64,000 nt of DNA from Shewanella xiamenensis (GTDB lineage Bacteria > Pseudomonadota > Gammaproteobacteria > Enterobacterales > Shewanellaceae). The stretch covers positions 62,001-126,000 of the forward strand of contig NZ_BMOP01000008.1 of assembly GCF_014647135.1 (NCBI RefSeq), read 5' to 3'. The notes under the pieces are model-generated. The model searched no databases and was not told the DNA's origin. It worked only from the letters and a program-made list of their open reading frames with translations. A program made the translations under genes and the position numbers. Shown here piece after piece: positions 17,397 to 27,904 of the stretch. Every line of letters starts with the position of its first letter. Positions within the stretch are counted from its first letter, which is position 1.

Positions 17397-18902
17397 ATGA
17401 ACAGATTATATCGATGGAAATGGCTAGTGTTATCGGCGGCTTTAGTTGCTCTGCCTTTCACCGCGCCGACGCAAGCTGCGGGCGTATCCGTTAGCCAAGG
17501 TTCAAGTGCTTCACTGAGCCAAGCCGAACTCGAGCAGATGCTTGCGCCCATTGCCCTCTATCCCGATAGTTTGTTGAGCCATATTTTGATCGCCTCAACC
17601 TATCCACTCGAAGTAGTACAAGCGCAACGTTGGTTGGAAGATCATCCTAAGTTGTCGACTGATCAAGTGATGTCTCGCACCGAAGACAAGGACTGGGACC
17701 CGAGTGTTAAAGCACTAATGGCTTTCCCCAATGTCTTACAGAAAATGAGCGAAGATTTGGATTGGACCCAAAGGCTTGGCGAAGCCTTCTTGGCCGATGA
17801 GGCGCAAGTGATGGACGGTATTCAATCACTCAGACAACAGGCGGATAAAGCCAACAGTTTAGCCAGTATGGAGAATATGGCGGTAACTCGCGCCAATAAC
17901 CAGATCATCATCGAGCCTGTACGCCGCGAAGTGGTATATGTGCCCTATTATGACCCCCGCGTAGTTTACGGTACTTGGCGTTGGGGCGTGGCCTATCCGC
18001 CAGTATATTGGGAGTTTGGCGGCTATGTTGGCTACCCTTACCGCCCAAGCCATAGCTACTTTTACTGGTCGCCTGGTATCCATATTTCCTTTAACTACTT
18101 CTTTAGCTCATTTCATTGGCATCGCCATAAAGTCGTCGTGATAGATCACCATCACTCCCACCATTATCGTCCACGGGAAAGATATTCGGTCAGTCATGGT
18201 GCTCAACCTTGGAAGCATAAACCCGAGCACAGACGCGGCGTGGTTTACCATAATCCCGTGGTAAAAGAGCGCTACTACGCTGACAGCAAGTTCCGTGGCC
18301 GCGACTCCCACTCCAGTGGCAGCAGCCAGCACTTTACCAGCCAGTACTCGAAATCAAGGGAACACCAAGACACACGTTATAACCGAGACAGCAAGGGCTA
18401 TGATAAAAGCCATGATAAGGATAGAGGCAATAACTTAAGCCGCGACAATAACTATAGCCGCGAGCGGGCGCCCAGCTTTCAGAATACTCAAGCCGAGTTA
18501 AAAGAGCGCCGCGTGGCACCGACGAACTCGGCGCAAACCAAAAGGGAAGGTTACCAAAAAGAGCGTAACGACAATGCCCGCAATGATAATCAGGTAAGGC
18601 AAATGCAGGCTAAGGCATCGCGGGAACAAGCTAAGGATATCTCACAAAGGCAGTACCAGAGTCGAGACCAGCAGCCGCGTAACGTCGAGACTCGCTCTCA
18701 GCCACAAAGACAGGAAGCTCGCCCCGAGGTAAGACGCGCCGAACCACAACGTATCGAGCAACCCCGTCAAGCACAGCCAAGACAACGGGAAGAGACGAGA
18801 GTAAGGCAGAGCGAACCCCGCCAAAATATGCAAGCATCACGCAGTGTGGAGCGTAATCAAGGCCGCTCAACTCAGAGCCAAGAACGTCGCCACCGGGAAT
18901 AA
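17397..18902 (+). CDS. DUF3300 domain exported protein with Arg/Gln-rich tail
   Basis: 501 residues from ATG 17397, chosen because GGAG ends 6 bases before it; a TTG four codons upstream is less likely. The signal peptide ends near PTQAAG. The DUF3300 region (about 40-185) has the typical LEQMLAPIALYPDSLLSHIL, AQRWLEDHP and WDPSVKALMAFPNVL. An aromatic section follows (YVPYYDPRVVYGTWRWG, YSYFYWSPGIHISFNYFF-like) and then HHHHS-type histidines. The last 200 residues are low complexity, rich in Arg, Gln, Ser and Glu. Function of DUF3300 proteins is unknown; they are periplasmic or envelope proteins. Single gene with its own terminator. Confidence 0.82.
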   Translation: MNRLYRWKWLVLSAALVALPFTAPTQAAGVSVSQGSSASLSQAELEQMLAPIALYPDSLLSHILIASTYPLEVVQAQRWLEDHPKLSTDQVMSRTEDKDWDPSVKALMAFPNVLQKMSEDLDWTQRLGEAFLADEAQVMDGIQSLRQQADKANSLASMENMAVTRANNQIIIEPVRREVVYVPYYDPRVVYGTWRWGVAYPPVYWEFGGYVGYPYRPSHSYFYWSPGIHISFNYFFSSFHWHRHKVVVIDHHHSHHYRPRERYSVSHGAQPWKHKPEHRRGVVYHNPVVKERYYADSKFRGRDSHSSGSSQHFTSQYSKSREHQDTRYNRDSKGYDKSHDKDRGNNLSRDNNYSRERAPSFQNTQAELKERRVAPTNSAQTKREGYQKERNDNARNDNQVRQMQAKASREQAKDISQRQYQSRDQQPRNVETRSQPQRQEARPEVRRAEPQRIEQPRQAQPRQREETRVRQSEPRQNMQASRSVERNQGRSTQSQERRHRE

Positions 18903-18921
18903 GCAAAGATCAAATATAGCA

Positions 18922-18950
18922 AAAGAGCGCGAAGATTCGCGCTCTTTTTG
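18922..18950 (+). terminator. Intrinsic terminator
   Basis: Eleven-base perfect stem AAAGAGCGCGA / TCGCGCTCTTT with a 4-base loop and further T residues. It ends the DUF3300 gene and, since A-runs precede it, probably also the convergent gene at 18963. Confidence 0.88.
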
Positions 18951-18962
18951 ATAACTCAGTCG

Positions 18963-19439
18963 TTAAAACTTTAGGGTCAAGGACTGGCCTTCTCCCATAC
19001 CTTGCCACTCGATAGTAAGCTCCATTATCTCATTGATAATATGTTCAAAGTCAGATTGTGAAATCTCAGGTACGGCTAATTTACGGTTACTACAGGCCTG
19101 CTCGAGTAAATAGATAAATCCCGCATAGCTAGGCGTATCAGCAGACCATAGCAGAGATTGCAATGCTTCGACGATCGATTCGGTTTGCCAAATTTCGGTT
19201 TTATCAGCAACCGCTAAAGAAGCTTCGTTATGCTCAAGGGTGAAATTGATATCGGCACCAGCACGTATTTGCGCGAAAAAAGCGCCTTGAATCCGCAGGC
19301 GTTTTTCAACGACGTAGTGAATCATATCGTGGGGAGCAATCCCCTGCTCAGGCATCTGAGTTTGTGTGGCACTACCATCCATGCGAACACAACGTAATTG
19401 AGCGTAACGGGTCGAACCTTTAGTGAAGATAACTTGCAT
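18963..19439 (-). CDS. Conserved-looking hypothetical protein
   Basis: 158 residues, cytosolic, no signal or membrane segment. The N-terminus MQVIFTKGSTRYAQLRCVRM and HDMIHYVVEKRLRIQGAFFAQI suggest an alpha/beta fold. I do not recognise a family. ATG 19439 is preceded by AAGGACAG, a reasonable ribosome site. It sits between a terminator and the large c-di-GMP gene, in the same direction as the latter, 74 bases downstream of nothing else, so it is probably transcribed alone. Confidence 0.6.
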   Translation of the reverse strand: MQVIFTKGSTRYAQLRCVRMDGSATQTQMPEQGIAPHDMIHYVVEKRLRIQGAFFAQIRAGADINFTLEHNEASLAVADKTEIWQTESIVEALQSLLWSADTPSYAGFIYLLEQACSNRKLAVPEISQSDFEHIINEIMELTIEWQGMGEGQSLTLKF

Positions 19440-19513
19440 AGCGCTGTCCTTAATGTATCCATGTCCTATCGCCAGACTGACTCAAGTATAGTGCTAAATG
19501 GATAAAAAACGGC

Positions 19514-22500
19514 CTAAAAATTGCGTTCAATAAAACGTAAACAATCATCGGCAGATAAGGGTTTACTGAAATAATATCCCTGCACCAGATCGCAACCCAT
19601 GCTCGAGAGCAACACCAGTTGTGCCTCGTTTTCCACTCCTTCAGCCACCACGGTTAACCCTAACTCATGGGACATCGAAATCGTGGCCGCGCTGATGGCG
19701 GCATCGTTTGGATCATTTTCAATATCCTTGACAAAGGAACGGTCGAGCTTAAGCCGATCTAAGGGCAGCAACTTCAAGTACGAGAGTGACGAATAGCCGG
19801 TGCCAAAATCATCAATTGCCAATTCAATCCCATATTGACGCAACTCGGCCAGCAACTTGGCATTTTGCTCAGGATACTGCATGGCGACACTTTCAGTGAT
19901 CTCAAGCTCCAATGCTCCCTTGCCAAGATCATATTGAGCTAACACATTGATAATATCAGCAACTATGGTCTCTTTACGCAGTTGATGCGCCGACAGATTA
20001 ACCGCCATTCGCAAGTCTTTCGCGCCCTTTTTACGCCACTGCGCCAGTTGTGCTAGTGCTTGCTCTAATACCCATTGGCCGATGGGGATAATCATGTCGA
20101 TCTCTTCGGCAATAGGAATAAAGCGATCGGGAGCAACCAATCCCAATTCAGGATGTTGCCAGCGGATCAACGCCTCAACACTCACCATTTGTCCGGTGTT
20201 GATATCGATCTGCGGCTGATAATGCAGCAGTAACTCATCACGGGCAATGGCTTGCCTGAGCCCAGTTTCAATTTGCTGGCGCTCAGTCACTAAGGTATTC
20301 ATTGCAGCGGTGAAAAACTGATAGTTGTTTCGCCCCGCCGCCTTGGCGCGGTACATGGCCATATCGGCATTTTTCATCAATGCCTCAACACTGTCACCAT
20401 CGGTTGGGAACAGGCTGATGCCTATGCTAGGTGATGAATGTAAGGGCTTGTTATCTATGATGTAGACTTGATTCAGACCGCTGCGCAAGGCTTCCGCCAC
20501 CTTAGCGACGCTATCGTGATCCGTATCGGACAACACCACGACAAATTCATCACCGCCTAAGCGCGCGACGATATCGTCACTGCTTACAATACTCTTTAAG
20601 CGCCGCGCCACTTCGAGCAACAACATGTCGCCGACATGATGTCCCAGGGTGTCGTTAATATTTTTGAAATGATCCATATCGATAAACATTACGGCAATCT
20701 GGGTTTGGCTGACAAAAGCCTCCTGAAAAACCATCTCCAAACGCGATTGCAGACTCAAACGATTCGGTAGCAAAGTTAAGGAATCATGATGCGCTAAGAA
20801 GTGAATGCGTTCCTCATTAACTTTGCGTTCGCTGATATCGGTAAAACTGCCGATGTAATGGCTGATTGCCCCAGTTTCGTCGCGAACCACAGACATCATC
20901 AGCCATTTCGGGAAATCATAGCCATCTTTGTGGCGATCCCACACTTCTCCTTGCCAAAACCCCGTTTGCTCAAGCGCAGCTCGCACTTGAGCATCAATGT
21001 TTTTATCGGTTCGAGCGGCTTCAATAAAACGACAGTTTTTACCTATGATTTCATCCCTTGAGTAACCAGTAATTTGGCTAAAGGCGCTATTAACATCCAC
21101 GATGACATCATTGGCATCGATAATAGTGATACCTTCCCCACTTTGCTGGAATACCTGCGCCAACAGGTTTACCCGAGCAACGGTGCGTTCTTGCTCGGTA
21201 ATATCTTCCACAACAAACAGGATGAGCGGCTCACCATTGGCCGCCGTCACTAAGGAACCATTTAACCTGACGGCGACCAACTGCCCATTTTTATGGCGAT
21301 AGTGCTTTTGGTAAGGACCATAACGGTGTGTTTGCTTGAGGCGTTCGAGCTGCTCAGCCTCAGTCACTTGGTAACGAATCGGGGTAAGATCCCAAGGATC
21401 AAGCGCCTGAAGCTCCTCTAGTGTGTAGCCCGTAATTTCAGTAAATGCTTGGTTAATGGCGACAAAGTGCCCATCCTCAAGACGTTTTAACACATGGCCA
21501 ACGGGTGCCTTATCGAATAGGTTACGGTATTTTTCTTCGCTCTCGACGAGGGTGGCTTGAAATGCTTGATTACGCGCAATCTCCTTCGAAAGTGCCATAG
21601 TTTTTTCTGCCACTTTATCCTCAATCCGATGACGCTCACCGGAAGAGATTAATGTCACACCACTCACAACGGCACAGGTGATAAAGGCTAAAAGTAATAG
21701 CAACAGTGACAGACTGTAAGATTCACCCATCAGTTGAGCATACGACTCGTAAATCACAATATGCCATTGCCTATCGGCAAGCGTTAAGTGGGCCTGATAG
21801 TATTGGCCTGTTTTATCGCTATGTAACTTACCAGAAAAGGTAGGAAATTCTTTCTGACTATTCGCATAGAGCAAGGCTCCATCAGCACTCATATCCATTA
21901 GCCGCCAATGCAAACCTTTTACCTGTTCGACTTTATTGATGATGCTTTGGATATCGATCACCGCCGAACAAAATCCTTTAATGTTACCGACGCGATCGAA
22001 AGAAGGCACCAATAGTAGCGTGCCTCCAAGGCCATGAGGATCTTCAGCTAATTGGATTTTGCCTGTGATCACCGGCGCAAGCGTTGATCTCCCTTTTGCT
22101 ATGGCTGCCGCCCTCGCAGACTCGCTGTTGAGATCTAATCCAAGTACGGCGCGACTGCTATACATAGGTTGCACATACTTAACAGGCACAAGCCAGCCGT
22201 CGGCGTTTGGTTTGCCCCCCTCTAAATATTTGATATTGAAAGGTTGTCCCAGCTCAGCTGTGGTTGCAGACTCAAAACTCTGTTTATCGCTCGCCGCAAC
22301 CAATGGTGACCAAGCCCAAGCCTTAAAGCCATCTAATTGGAGTCGATTACGTTTACCGAACTGAATAAATTCATCTTCCGTGACTATTTCACTGTTATCA
22401 AACAGGCTGGCAAGGGCAACTAATTGTTGTAGATTGGTTCCCTGAAAAGTTTCCACACTACTGATAATCGCATTGGATTGAATTTGAAACTTATCCTGCA

Positions 22501-23221
22501 GTTGCTGCCGCTGGTTCATATCTGCGTAATAATAAATCCCCACGCAAAGTAAAAAACCAATCACCAAAGGTAGTCCTGTTTGAATCCGCCTTGAGCGCCA
22601 AATGGGTCGCCTATCAAACACTAATATGGTTAGCGGGATAAAAATGACCGCTCCAAGGAAATCGCCCATCCACCAATTGAGCATACTGGTAACGAGATCC
22701 GAACTTGGAATCATGCCGTAAACTGCAAGTGCAGCATTACCCAATAGAGAGGCAATAATACAACCAGCACTGAGACTAATCATTGATTTAATAACAGTTT
22801 CTGGTTTATCAAAGGTCAGTAAAGGATCGATGTATCGAATAATTCGAGCAGATATAATGGTCTGTAGTAACGTGCCCAAGGCAATACTGATGGGCAACCA
22901 ACCGAGATGTAGTTGCCCACCAATATTAATATTAATCAGCAATGCCCCTATAAAAACCCCAATCCAAGGCGCATATGCTTTCCATAAAAGACAAGCAGCG
23001 ATTGCTATCCCTGCCGCGGGCCAAATTGCCGCAGAATATCCGGGAGGTAAGGCAATCATCAAACCCATTTTACCGACAATAAAGTAGGCTAAGGCTATGA
23101 ATAAATTGACCTTAAAATAGTGCGCAAATGCGTTGATATTTAATCCCTTGTAGTAATTGGGTTGATAATCAGAATGGGCCCATAATGCCTTAATCTGCAA
23201 ATCAATCTCAAGAGTAGTCAA
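19514..23221 (-). CDS. MASE1-CHASE-PAS-PAS-GGDEF-EAL c-di-GMP signalling protein
   Basis: 1235 residues. A multi-pass MASE1 sensor occupies about 30-235, a CHASE periplasmic ligand-binding domain about 245-440 with a membrane helix near 505-525, two PAS domains about 560-800 (DKAPVGHVLKRLEDGHFVAI; NDVIVDVNSAFSQITGYSRD), a GGDEF domain (RLGGDEFVVVL, motif at 889-893) and an EAL domain (VEALIRWQHPELG, motif at 1016-1018; later DDFGTGYSSLSYLKLLPLDR). Both catalytic signatures are intact, so it could make or break cyclic di-GMP. The inhibitory I-site RxxD five residues before GGDEF reads SSDD, lacking the arginine. Stand-alone gene; ligand unknown. Confidence 0.93.
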   Translation of the reverse strand: MTTLEIDLQIKALWAHSDYQPNYYKGLNINAFAHYFKVNLFIALAYFIVGKMGLMIALPPGYSAAIWPAAGIAIAACLLWKAYAPWIGVFIGALLININIGGQLHLGWLPISIALGTLLQTIISARIIRYIDPLLTFDKPETVIKSMISLSAGCIIASLLGNAALAVYGMIPSSDLVTSMLNWWMGDFLGAVIFIPLTILVFDRRPIWRSRRIQTGLPLVIGFLLCVGIYYYADMNQRQQLQDKFQIQSNAIISSVETFQGTNLQQLVALASLFDNSEIVTEDEFIQFGKRNRLQLDGFKAWAWSPLVAASDKQSFESATTAELGQPFNIKYLEGGKPNADGWLVPVKYVQPMYSSRAVLGLDLNSESARAAAIAKGRSTLAPVITGKIQLAEDPHGLGGTLLLVPSFDRVGNIKGFCSAVIDIQSIINKVEQVKGLHWRLMDMSADGALLYANSQKEFPTFSGKLHSDKTGQYYQAHLTLADRQWHIVIYESYAQLMGESYSLSLLLLLLAFITCAVVSGVTLISSGERHRIEDKVAEKTMALSKEIARNQAFQATLVESEEKYRNLFDKAPVGHVLKRLEDGHFVAINQAFTEITGYTLEELQALDPWDLTPIRYQVTEAEQLERLKQTHRYGPYQKHYRHKNGQLVAVRLNGSLVTAANGEPLILFVVEDITEQERTVARVNLLAQVFQQSGEGITIIDANDVIVDVNSAFSQITGYSRDEIIGKNCRFIEAARTDKNIDAQVRAALEQTGFWQGEVWDRHKDGYDFPKWLMMSVVRDETGAISHYIGSFTDISERKVNEERIHFLAHHDSLTLLPNRLSLQSRLEMVFQEAFVSQTQIAVMFIDMDHFKNINDTLGHHVGDMLLLEVARRLKSIVSSDDIVARLGGDEFVVVLSDTDHDSVAKVAEALRSGLNQVYIIDNKPLHSSPSIGISLFPTDGDSVEALMKNADMAMYRAKAAGRNNYQFFTAAMNTLVTERQQIETGLRQAIARDELLLHYQPQIDINTGQMVSVEALIRWQHPELGLVAPDRFIPIAEEIDMIIPIGQWVLEQALAQLAQWRKKGAKDLRMAVNLSAHQLRKETIVADIINVLAQYDLGKGALELEITESVAMQYPEQNAKLLAELRQYGIELAIDDFGTGYSSLSYLKLLPLDRLKLDRSFVKDIENDPNDAAISAATISMSHELGLTVVAEGVENEAQLVLLSSMGCDLVQGYYFSKPLSADDCLRFIERNF

Positions 23222-23762
23222 ACCGTTAGCTCATTGGGAGTTGAAAGCCAAAGCGGTACCATGATGTAAAAATTATTTTTACGCTATCTAACCAGTTAAA
23301 CTGCCACAAAACACCCTAGGGTGATAGCTACGCTTTATTGTAGGATTCAGCATTGAATATCGGCAAGGCATCACTAAAATCAGAAACTATAAACAACCAA
23401 CTCGGCAAATAAGCGCGCTAAACGACTCACAGTAAAGCCAAGACATTTACATATCGCCATCACATTTTCCACACAGAATGTGAGTGAAATCAGTTTGTTT
23501 TTAGTTAAATATGTAACCATCATGTTTAATTATGGTTTTAATTAAGGTTTTTTTAATGCAAAAGCCCTTTTGTGACCTAGATCTACTTTCAATCAATCCC
23601 CGCTTCTTGTTATCCTCCCGCCCGCACAAAAAAGTTGCAGCTTGAATTTTTATTCAGCCAACAATTCTTCTCGCTCAACGCCGGACCTGTTAATTGAAAT
23701 TCGCACTCAGCCAATTTTGCGCTGAAGGATTGAATCTCGTTGCGAGGTTCTCCCACTTCAGT
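23222..23762. promoter_or_regulatory. Intergenic region upstream of cyo locus
   Basis: 541 bases with no reliable gene. It contains a perfect 12-base palindrome CACCCTAGGGTG (23312-23323) and an AT-rich part at about 23505-23560 with TTTAATTATGG and TTTTAATTAAGG. The latter resemble the TTAATTAA-like core of ArcA sites, which would be logical upstream of a terminal oxidase operon, but the match is loose. Promoters for the leftward c-di-GMP gene and the rightward cyo genes should lie here. Confidence 0.4.
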
Positions 23763-24083
23763 ATGACAAACTTAGCCCTGCTTTTTGGGTTACTGTTTGT
23801 GCTGCCCGCAGCTGACTTAGTGTCAGTGATGGTCGGCGGCTGCATCGATATTGGCGAATTAATCACCCTAAGTGATGGCTTTTTAATCGAGTTCTTCGGC
23901 GCCACGCTGCTGAGCATTTTGCTGCTCAATCCCCAGATTATTAAGCAATTGTGGAATTTGTTCGACAATGGCTTCAAGTTTTTCAACAGCTTAGATTTAA
24001 CTAATGCTGCCCTGTTTTTAGCACCCCCAAGGCTAAAATCCCTCGAGCATCTTGCGCACGGTTGTCGCGCCCCACCATTGTAA
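23763..24083 (+). CDS. Possible small membrane protein upstream of cyoA
   Basis: 106 residues from ATG 23763; a TTG at 23694 is an alternative. Two hydrophobic segments are visible: MTNLALLFGLLFVLPAADLV and EFFGATLLSILLLNP. The codon choice in the first 80 codons resembles neighbouring genes, which argues for a real product, but there is no clear ribosome binding site before either start and the last 20 residues look unstructured. No family recognised. It ends 188 bases before cyoA on the same strand. Confidence 0.4.
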   Translation: MTNLALLFGLLFVLPAADLVSVMVGGCIDIGELITLSDGFLIEFFGATLLSILLLNPQIIKQLWNLFDNGFKFFNSLDLTNAALFLAPPRLKSLEHLAHGCRAPPL

Positions 24084-24271
24084 CCCTCTGTTTTAAAATT
24101 CAAATTTAGCATTAAGCGCTGAAAGTCGATCCTCGATCTTGCATTGGGGTGGCAGGCATTTTTGTGCCGCGCTCGAGCCACTTTCGGATTTGCCTTCGGA
24201 TAACGCCGCTCAATGCTACTGCCAATCTCTCAGGGCAGAGTTGTAAACCTTAGGGTTAGAGGAATCTTCCT

Positions 24272-25300
24272 TTGTTAATTCGAAATTTAAGTAAAGTAGC
24301 ATTCGCGGCGCTTGCCCTGATGCTCGCAGGCTGTGATGGCGGCGTATTGGATCCCAAGGGCCAGATCGGTGCCGATGAAAAGCACCTGATCATCATCGCT
24401 ACCCTACTCATGCTGATTGTGGTTATCCCCGTGATCTTTATGACCTTGTTCTTCGCATGGAAATACCGTGATGGCCGAGATCAGGAGGTTTACGCCCCTA
24501 AATGGTCCCATTCAAGCGCGATTGAAACCGTGGTTTGGATTGTGCCGATAGTAATCGTCGTGATTCTAGGGGTGATTACCTGGGGCTCGACCCATGATCT
24601 CGACCCTTACAAACCACTCGAACACCAGGCCAAGCCGATTACGGTTGAAGTGGTTTCTATGGACTGGAAATGGTTGTTTATCTATCCAGAACAAGGTGTT
24701 GCATCGGTAAACGAACTGGCTTTCCCAGCGAACGTACCGGTGAACTTTAAGATCACCTCTGATACCGCCATGAACTCTTTCTTTATCCCGCAGTTAGGTA
24801 GCCAAATCTACTCAATGGCTGGGATGACGACTAAGTTGCACCTGATTGCCAACGAACCCGGTACCTATGATGGTATTTCCGCCAACTATAGCGGCGCAGG
24901 TTTTGCCGGCATGAAGTTTAAAGCCATTGCCACGCCAACGGCCGCCGACTTCGATGCTTGGGTTGCCAAGGCAAAACAACAGGCGACTAAGACCTTAGAC
25001 TCTGCGACTTATCAAGCCTTAGCACAGAAGAGTGAAAACAATCCTGTTGAATACTTTGGCTCAGTGAGTCACGGCATGTTCGATCAAATCGTTATGCAAT
25101 ACATGCACATGGACTCAAACGAGCACATGGCAGGCCATGAAGGTATGGAACACATGAGTGCCGACCACAATATGGCTGGCATGCACCACGATATGGCACA
25201 TATGGCGAGCGAACAGAAGATGGCCGACATGGAAAGCTCAACCCATTCTGACACTTCATCAACAGAACACTCATCCACTCACCCAGTGGAGGCGGAGTAA
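24272..25300 (+). CDS. cyoA: Cytochrome bo3 quinol oxidase subunit II
   Basis: 342 residues starting at TTG 24272, with AGAGGA 8 bases upstream. It is a lipoprotein: signal with lipobox LAGC and Cys21. Two membrane helices (about 39-62 and 85-105) and a periplasmic cupredoxin-like domain follow ([56 protein letters not shown]). The CuA cysteines of cytochrome c oxidases are absent, identifying a quinol oxidase. The tail from about residue 275 is rich in His and Met ([18 protein letters not shown] and more). A shorter His/Met tail exists in E. coli CyoA, but here it is about 65 residues. First gene of cyoABCDE. Confidence 0.93.
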   Translation: MLIRNLSKVAFAALALMLAGCDGGVLDPKGQIGADEKHLIIIATLLMLIVVIPVIFMTLFFAWKYRDGRDQEVYAPKWSHSSAIETVVWIVPIVIVVILGVITWGSTHDLDPYKPLEHQAKPITVEVVSMDWKWLFIYPEQGVASVNELAFPANVPVNFKITSDTAMNSFFIPQLGSQIYSMAGMTTKLHLIANEPGTYDGISANYSGAGFAGMKFKAIATPTAADFDAWVAKAKQQATKTLDSATYQALAQKSENNPVEYFGSVSHGMFDQIVMQYMHMDSNEHMAGHEGMEHMSADHNMAGMHHDMAHMASEQKMADMESSTHSDTSSTEHSSTHPVEAE

Positions 25301-25302
25301 TC

Positions 25303-27282
25303 ATGTCTTTTCTCGGTAAATTAAGCGTAGATGCGATCCCGTATCATGAGCCTATCATCATGGTGACCCTTGCGGTTGTTGCCGTGATAGGCCTGTACGT
25401 CGCAGCCTTGATCACTAAACACAAAAAATGGGGCGTGCTTTGGCACGACTGGTTAACCTCGGTTGACCATAAACGCCTCGGTATCATGTACATAGTGCTT
25501 GCCTTCATCATGCTGATCCGCGGTTTCTCCGACGCCATCATGATGCGTACCCAACAGGCACTGGCCACCAATGGCGCCGCAGGTTATCTGCCGCCTGAAC
25601 ATTACGACCAAATCTTCACTGCCCACGGCGTGATCATGATTATCTTTATGGCGATGCCATTTATGATCGGTCTAATGAACTTAGTGCTGCCACTGCAAAT
25701 CGGTGCCCGCGACGTTGCCTTCCCCTTCTTGAACAACCTCAGCTTCTGGCTAACCGCGTCTGGTGCCGTGCTGATCAATATTTCATTAGGTTTAGGTGAA
25801 TTCGCCCGTACCGGTTGGGTAGCTTACCCGCCGTTGTCTGAGCTGGCTTACAGTCCGGGGGTTGGGGTTGATTACTATATCTGGGCGCTGCAGATTTCGG
25901 GGATAGGGACAACCTTAACTGGGGTTAACTTTATCGCGACCGTGCTTAAGATGCGCGCTCCTGGCATGAAGCTGATGCAAATGCCCATCTTCACTTGGAC
26001 TTGTACTTGGGCCAACATCCTGATCGTGGCGTCGTTCCCGATCCTGACCGCGGTTTTAGCGCTGTTAACACTCGATCGCTACATGGGTTTCCACTTCTTC
26101 ACCAATGATGGTGGTGGTAACGCCATGATGTATATCAACCTGTTCTGGGCCTGGGGTCACCCTGAAGTGTACATCCTGATTTTACCTGCGTTCGGTATCT
26201 TCTCGGATGTGATTTCAACCTTTACCTCTAAGCGTCTGTTCGGCTATTCCTCCATGGTATGGGCCAGTGGCGCGATCTCGATCCTCGGTTTTATCGTGTG
26301 GTTACACCACTTCTTTACCATGGGCTCTAGCGCCAACGTCAACGCCTTCTTCGGCGTGATGACCATGGTGATTGCAGTTCCTACTGGGGTAAAACTGTTT
26401 AACTGGTTGTTCACCATTTACCGCGGCCGCCTGCGCTTAACAGTGCCAGTGCTGTGGACCTTAGGCTTTATGGTGACTTTCACCATTGGTGGTATGACGG
26501 GCGTGTTATTGGCCGTACCTGGTGCCGACTACGTGCTGCACAACAGCTTGTTCCTGATCGCTCACTTCCATAACACCATTATCGGTGGTGCCGTGTTTGG
26601 TTACTTAGCTGGTTTTGCTTACTGGTTCCCGAAAGCGACTGGTTTCCACTTAAATGAGCGTTTAGGTAAAGCGTCATTCTGGTGCTGGCAAATTGGTTTC
26701 TATGTGGCCTTTATGCCGCTGTATGTACTCGGTTTTATGGGTATGACTCGCCGTATCAACCATATTGATAACCCAGCATGGAACCTGTGGATCTATATCG
26801 CTGCCGTGGGTGCTTGCATCATCATGGTCGGTATCATTCTGCAATTCGTGCAACTGTACGTGAGTATCCGTGACCGCGACCAAAACCGTGACACCACGGG
26901 CGACCCATGGAATGGCCACACGCTGGAATGGTCAACCGCCTCACCACCACAGTTCTACAACTTTGCTAAGTTGCCACAAGTGTCTGATATCGATGCCTTT
27001 ACCGATGCCAAGGAAAAAGGCACAGCGTATCAACGCCTCAAACACTATCAGCCAATCAATATGCCGAAAAATACTCCGAGCGGGATCTTAATGGCGCTGG
27101 GCATTACTGCCGCTGGTTTTGCTGCGATTTGGCACATTCTGTGGCTCGCGATTGTGGGCATGGTGGGCGCGTTTATCGTGTTCTTATTCCGTGCTTATAA
27201 CAACGATGTTGACTATTACGTTCAACCCGATGAAGTGGCACGCATTGAAAATGCTCACTTAAACAATGTAGTAAGGGGCTGA
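25303..27282 (+). CDS. cyoB: Cytochrome bo3 quinol oxidase subunit I
   Basis: 659 residues, about 15 membrane helices. Catalytic subunit: oxidises ubiquinol, reduces oxygen to water and pumps protons. Ligand residues are present: the low-spin heme histidine in [19 protein letters not shown], the CuB histidine and cross-linked tyrosine in [15 protein letters not shown], the histidine pair in [10 protein letters not shown], and the heme o3 / low-spin pair in [11 protein letters not shown]. Length matches E. coli CyoB (663). It starts 3 bases after cyoA ends, with GGAGG overlapping the end of cyoA. Confidence 0.96.
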   Translation: MSFLGKLSVDAIPYHEPIIMVTLAVVAVIGLYVAALITKHKKWGVLWHDWLTSVDHKRLGIMYIVLAFIMLIRGFSDAIMMRTQQALATNGAAGYLPPEHYDQIFTAHGVIMIIFMAMPFMIGLMNLVLPLQIGARDVAFPFLNNLSFWLTASGAVLINISLGLGEFARTGWVAYPPLSELAYSPGVGVDYYIWALQISGIGTTLTGVNFIATVLKMRAPGMKLMQMPIFTWTCTWANILIVASFPILTAVLALLTLDRYMGFHFFTNDGGGNAMMYINLFWAWGHPEVYILILPAFGIFSDVISTFTSKRLFGYSSMVWASGAISILGFIVWLHHFFTMGSSANVNAFFGVMTMVIAVPTGVKLFNWLFTIYRGRLRLTVPVLWTLGFMVTFTIGGMTGVLLAVPGADYVLHNSLFLIAHFHNTIIGGAVFGYLAGFAYWFPKATGFHLNERLGKASFWCWQIGFYVAFMPLYVLGFMGMTRRINHIDNPAWNLWIYIAAVGACIIMVGIILQFVQLYVSIRDRDQNRDTTGDPWNGHTLEWSTASPPQFYNFAKLPQVSDIDAFTDAKEKGTAYQRLKHYQPINMPKNTPSGILMALGITAAGFAAIWHILWLAIVGMVGAFIVFLFRAYNNDVDYYVQPDEVARIENAHLNNVVRG

Positions 27283-27283
27283 T

Positions 27284-27904
27284 ATGAGTGTTGCAATCCC
27301 AGCTGATTTAGACGTTGCTCACGCCGAGGAGCACCACGAGCACCATGATACGGGTGGCAACACCCTGTTTGGTTTTTGGCTCTACCTGATGACCGACTGC
27401 ATCCTGTTTGCATCGGTATTCGCCACCTACGCCGTGCTCTATATGAACACCGACGGCGGTGTATCGGGTAAAGACATTTTCGAACTGGACTTTGTGCTGA
27501 TCGAAACCGCAGCCCTGCTGCTCAGTAGTATTACCTATGGCTTCGCGTTGATTTTCGCTAAGCGCCACAACAAAGCGGCGACCCTCACTTGGTTAGCCAT
27601 TACCTTTGCACTGGGCTGTATGTTTATCGGCATGGAAGTCTATGAGTTCCATCACCTGATCGAACATGGCAACGGCCCACAACGCAGCGCCTTCCTGTCA
27701 TCTTTCTTCACCTTAGTGGGCATGCACGGCTTGCACGTGACCGCAGGGTTAATTTGGATGGCAATCATGATGATTGAAGTCGCCAAAACGGGCTTAGGCA
27801 ACCGCAGTATCACTCGCCTGAGCTGCTTAAGCTTGTTCTGGCATTTCCTCGACATCGTGTGGATTTGCGTATTCACCGTTGTGTACTTATTGGGAGCACT
27901 GTAA
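27284..27904 (+). CDS. cyoC: Cytochrome bo3 quinol oxidase subunit III
   Basis: 206 residues with five membrane helices. Typical CyoC sequence: [76 protein letters not shown]. The His-rich start ([11 protein letters not shown]) is common in this family. One base separates it from the cyoB stop codon; its own TAA overlaps the cyoD ATG. Confidence 0.95.
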   Translation: MSVAIPADLDVAHAEEHHEHHDTGGNTLFGFWLYLMTDCILFASVFATYAVLYMNTDGGVSGKDIFELDFVLIETAALLLSSITYGFALIFAKRHNKAATLTWLAITFALGCMFIGMEVYEFHHLIEHGNGPQRSAFLSSFFTLVGMHGLHVTAGLIWMAIMMIEVAKTGLGNRSITRLSCLSLFWHFLDIVWICVFTVVYLLGAL

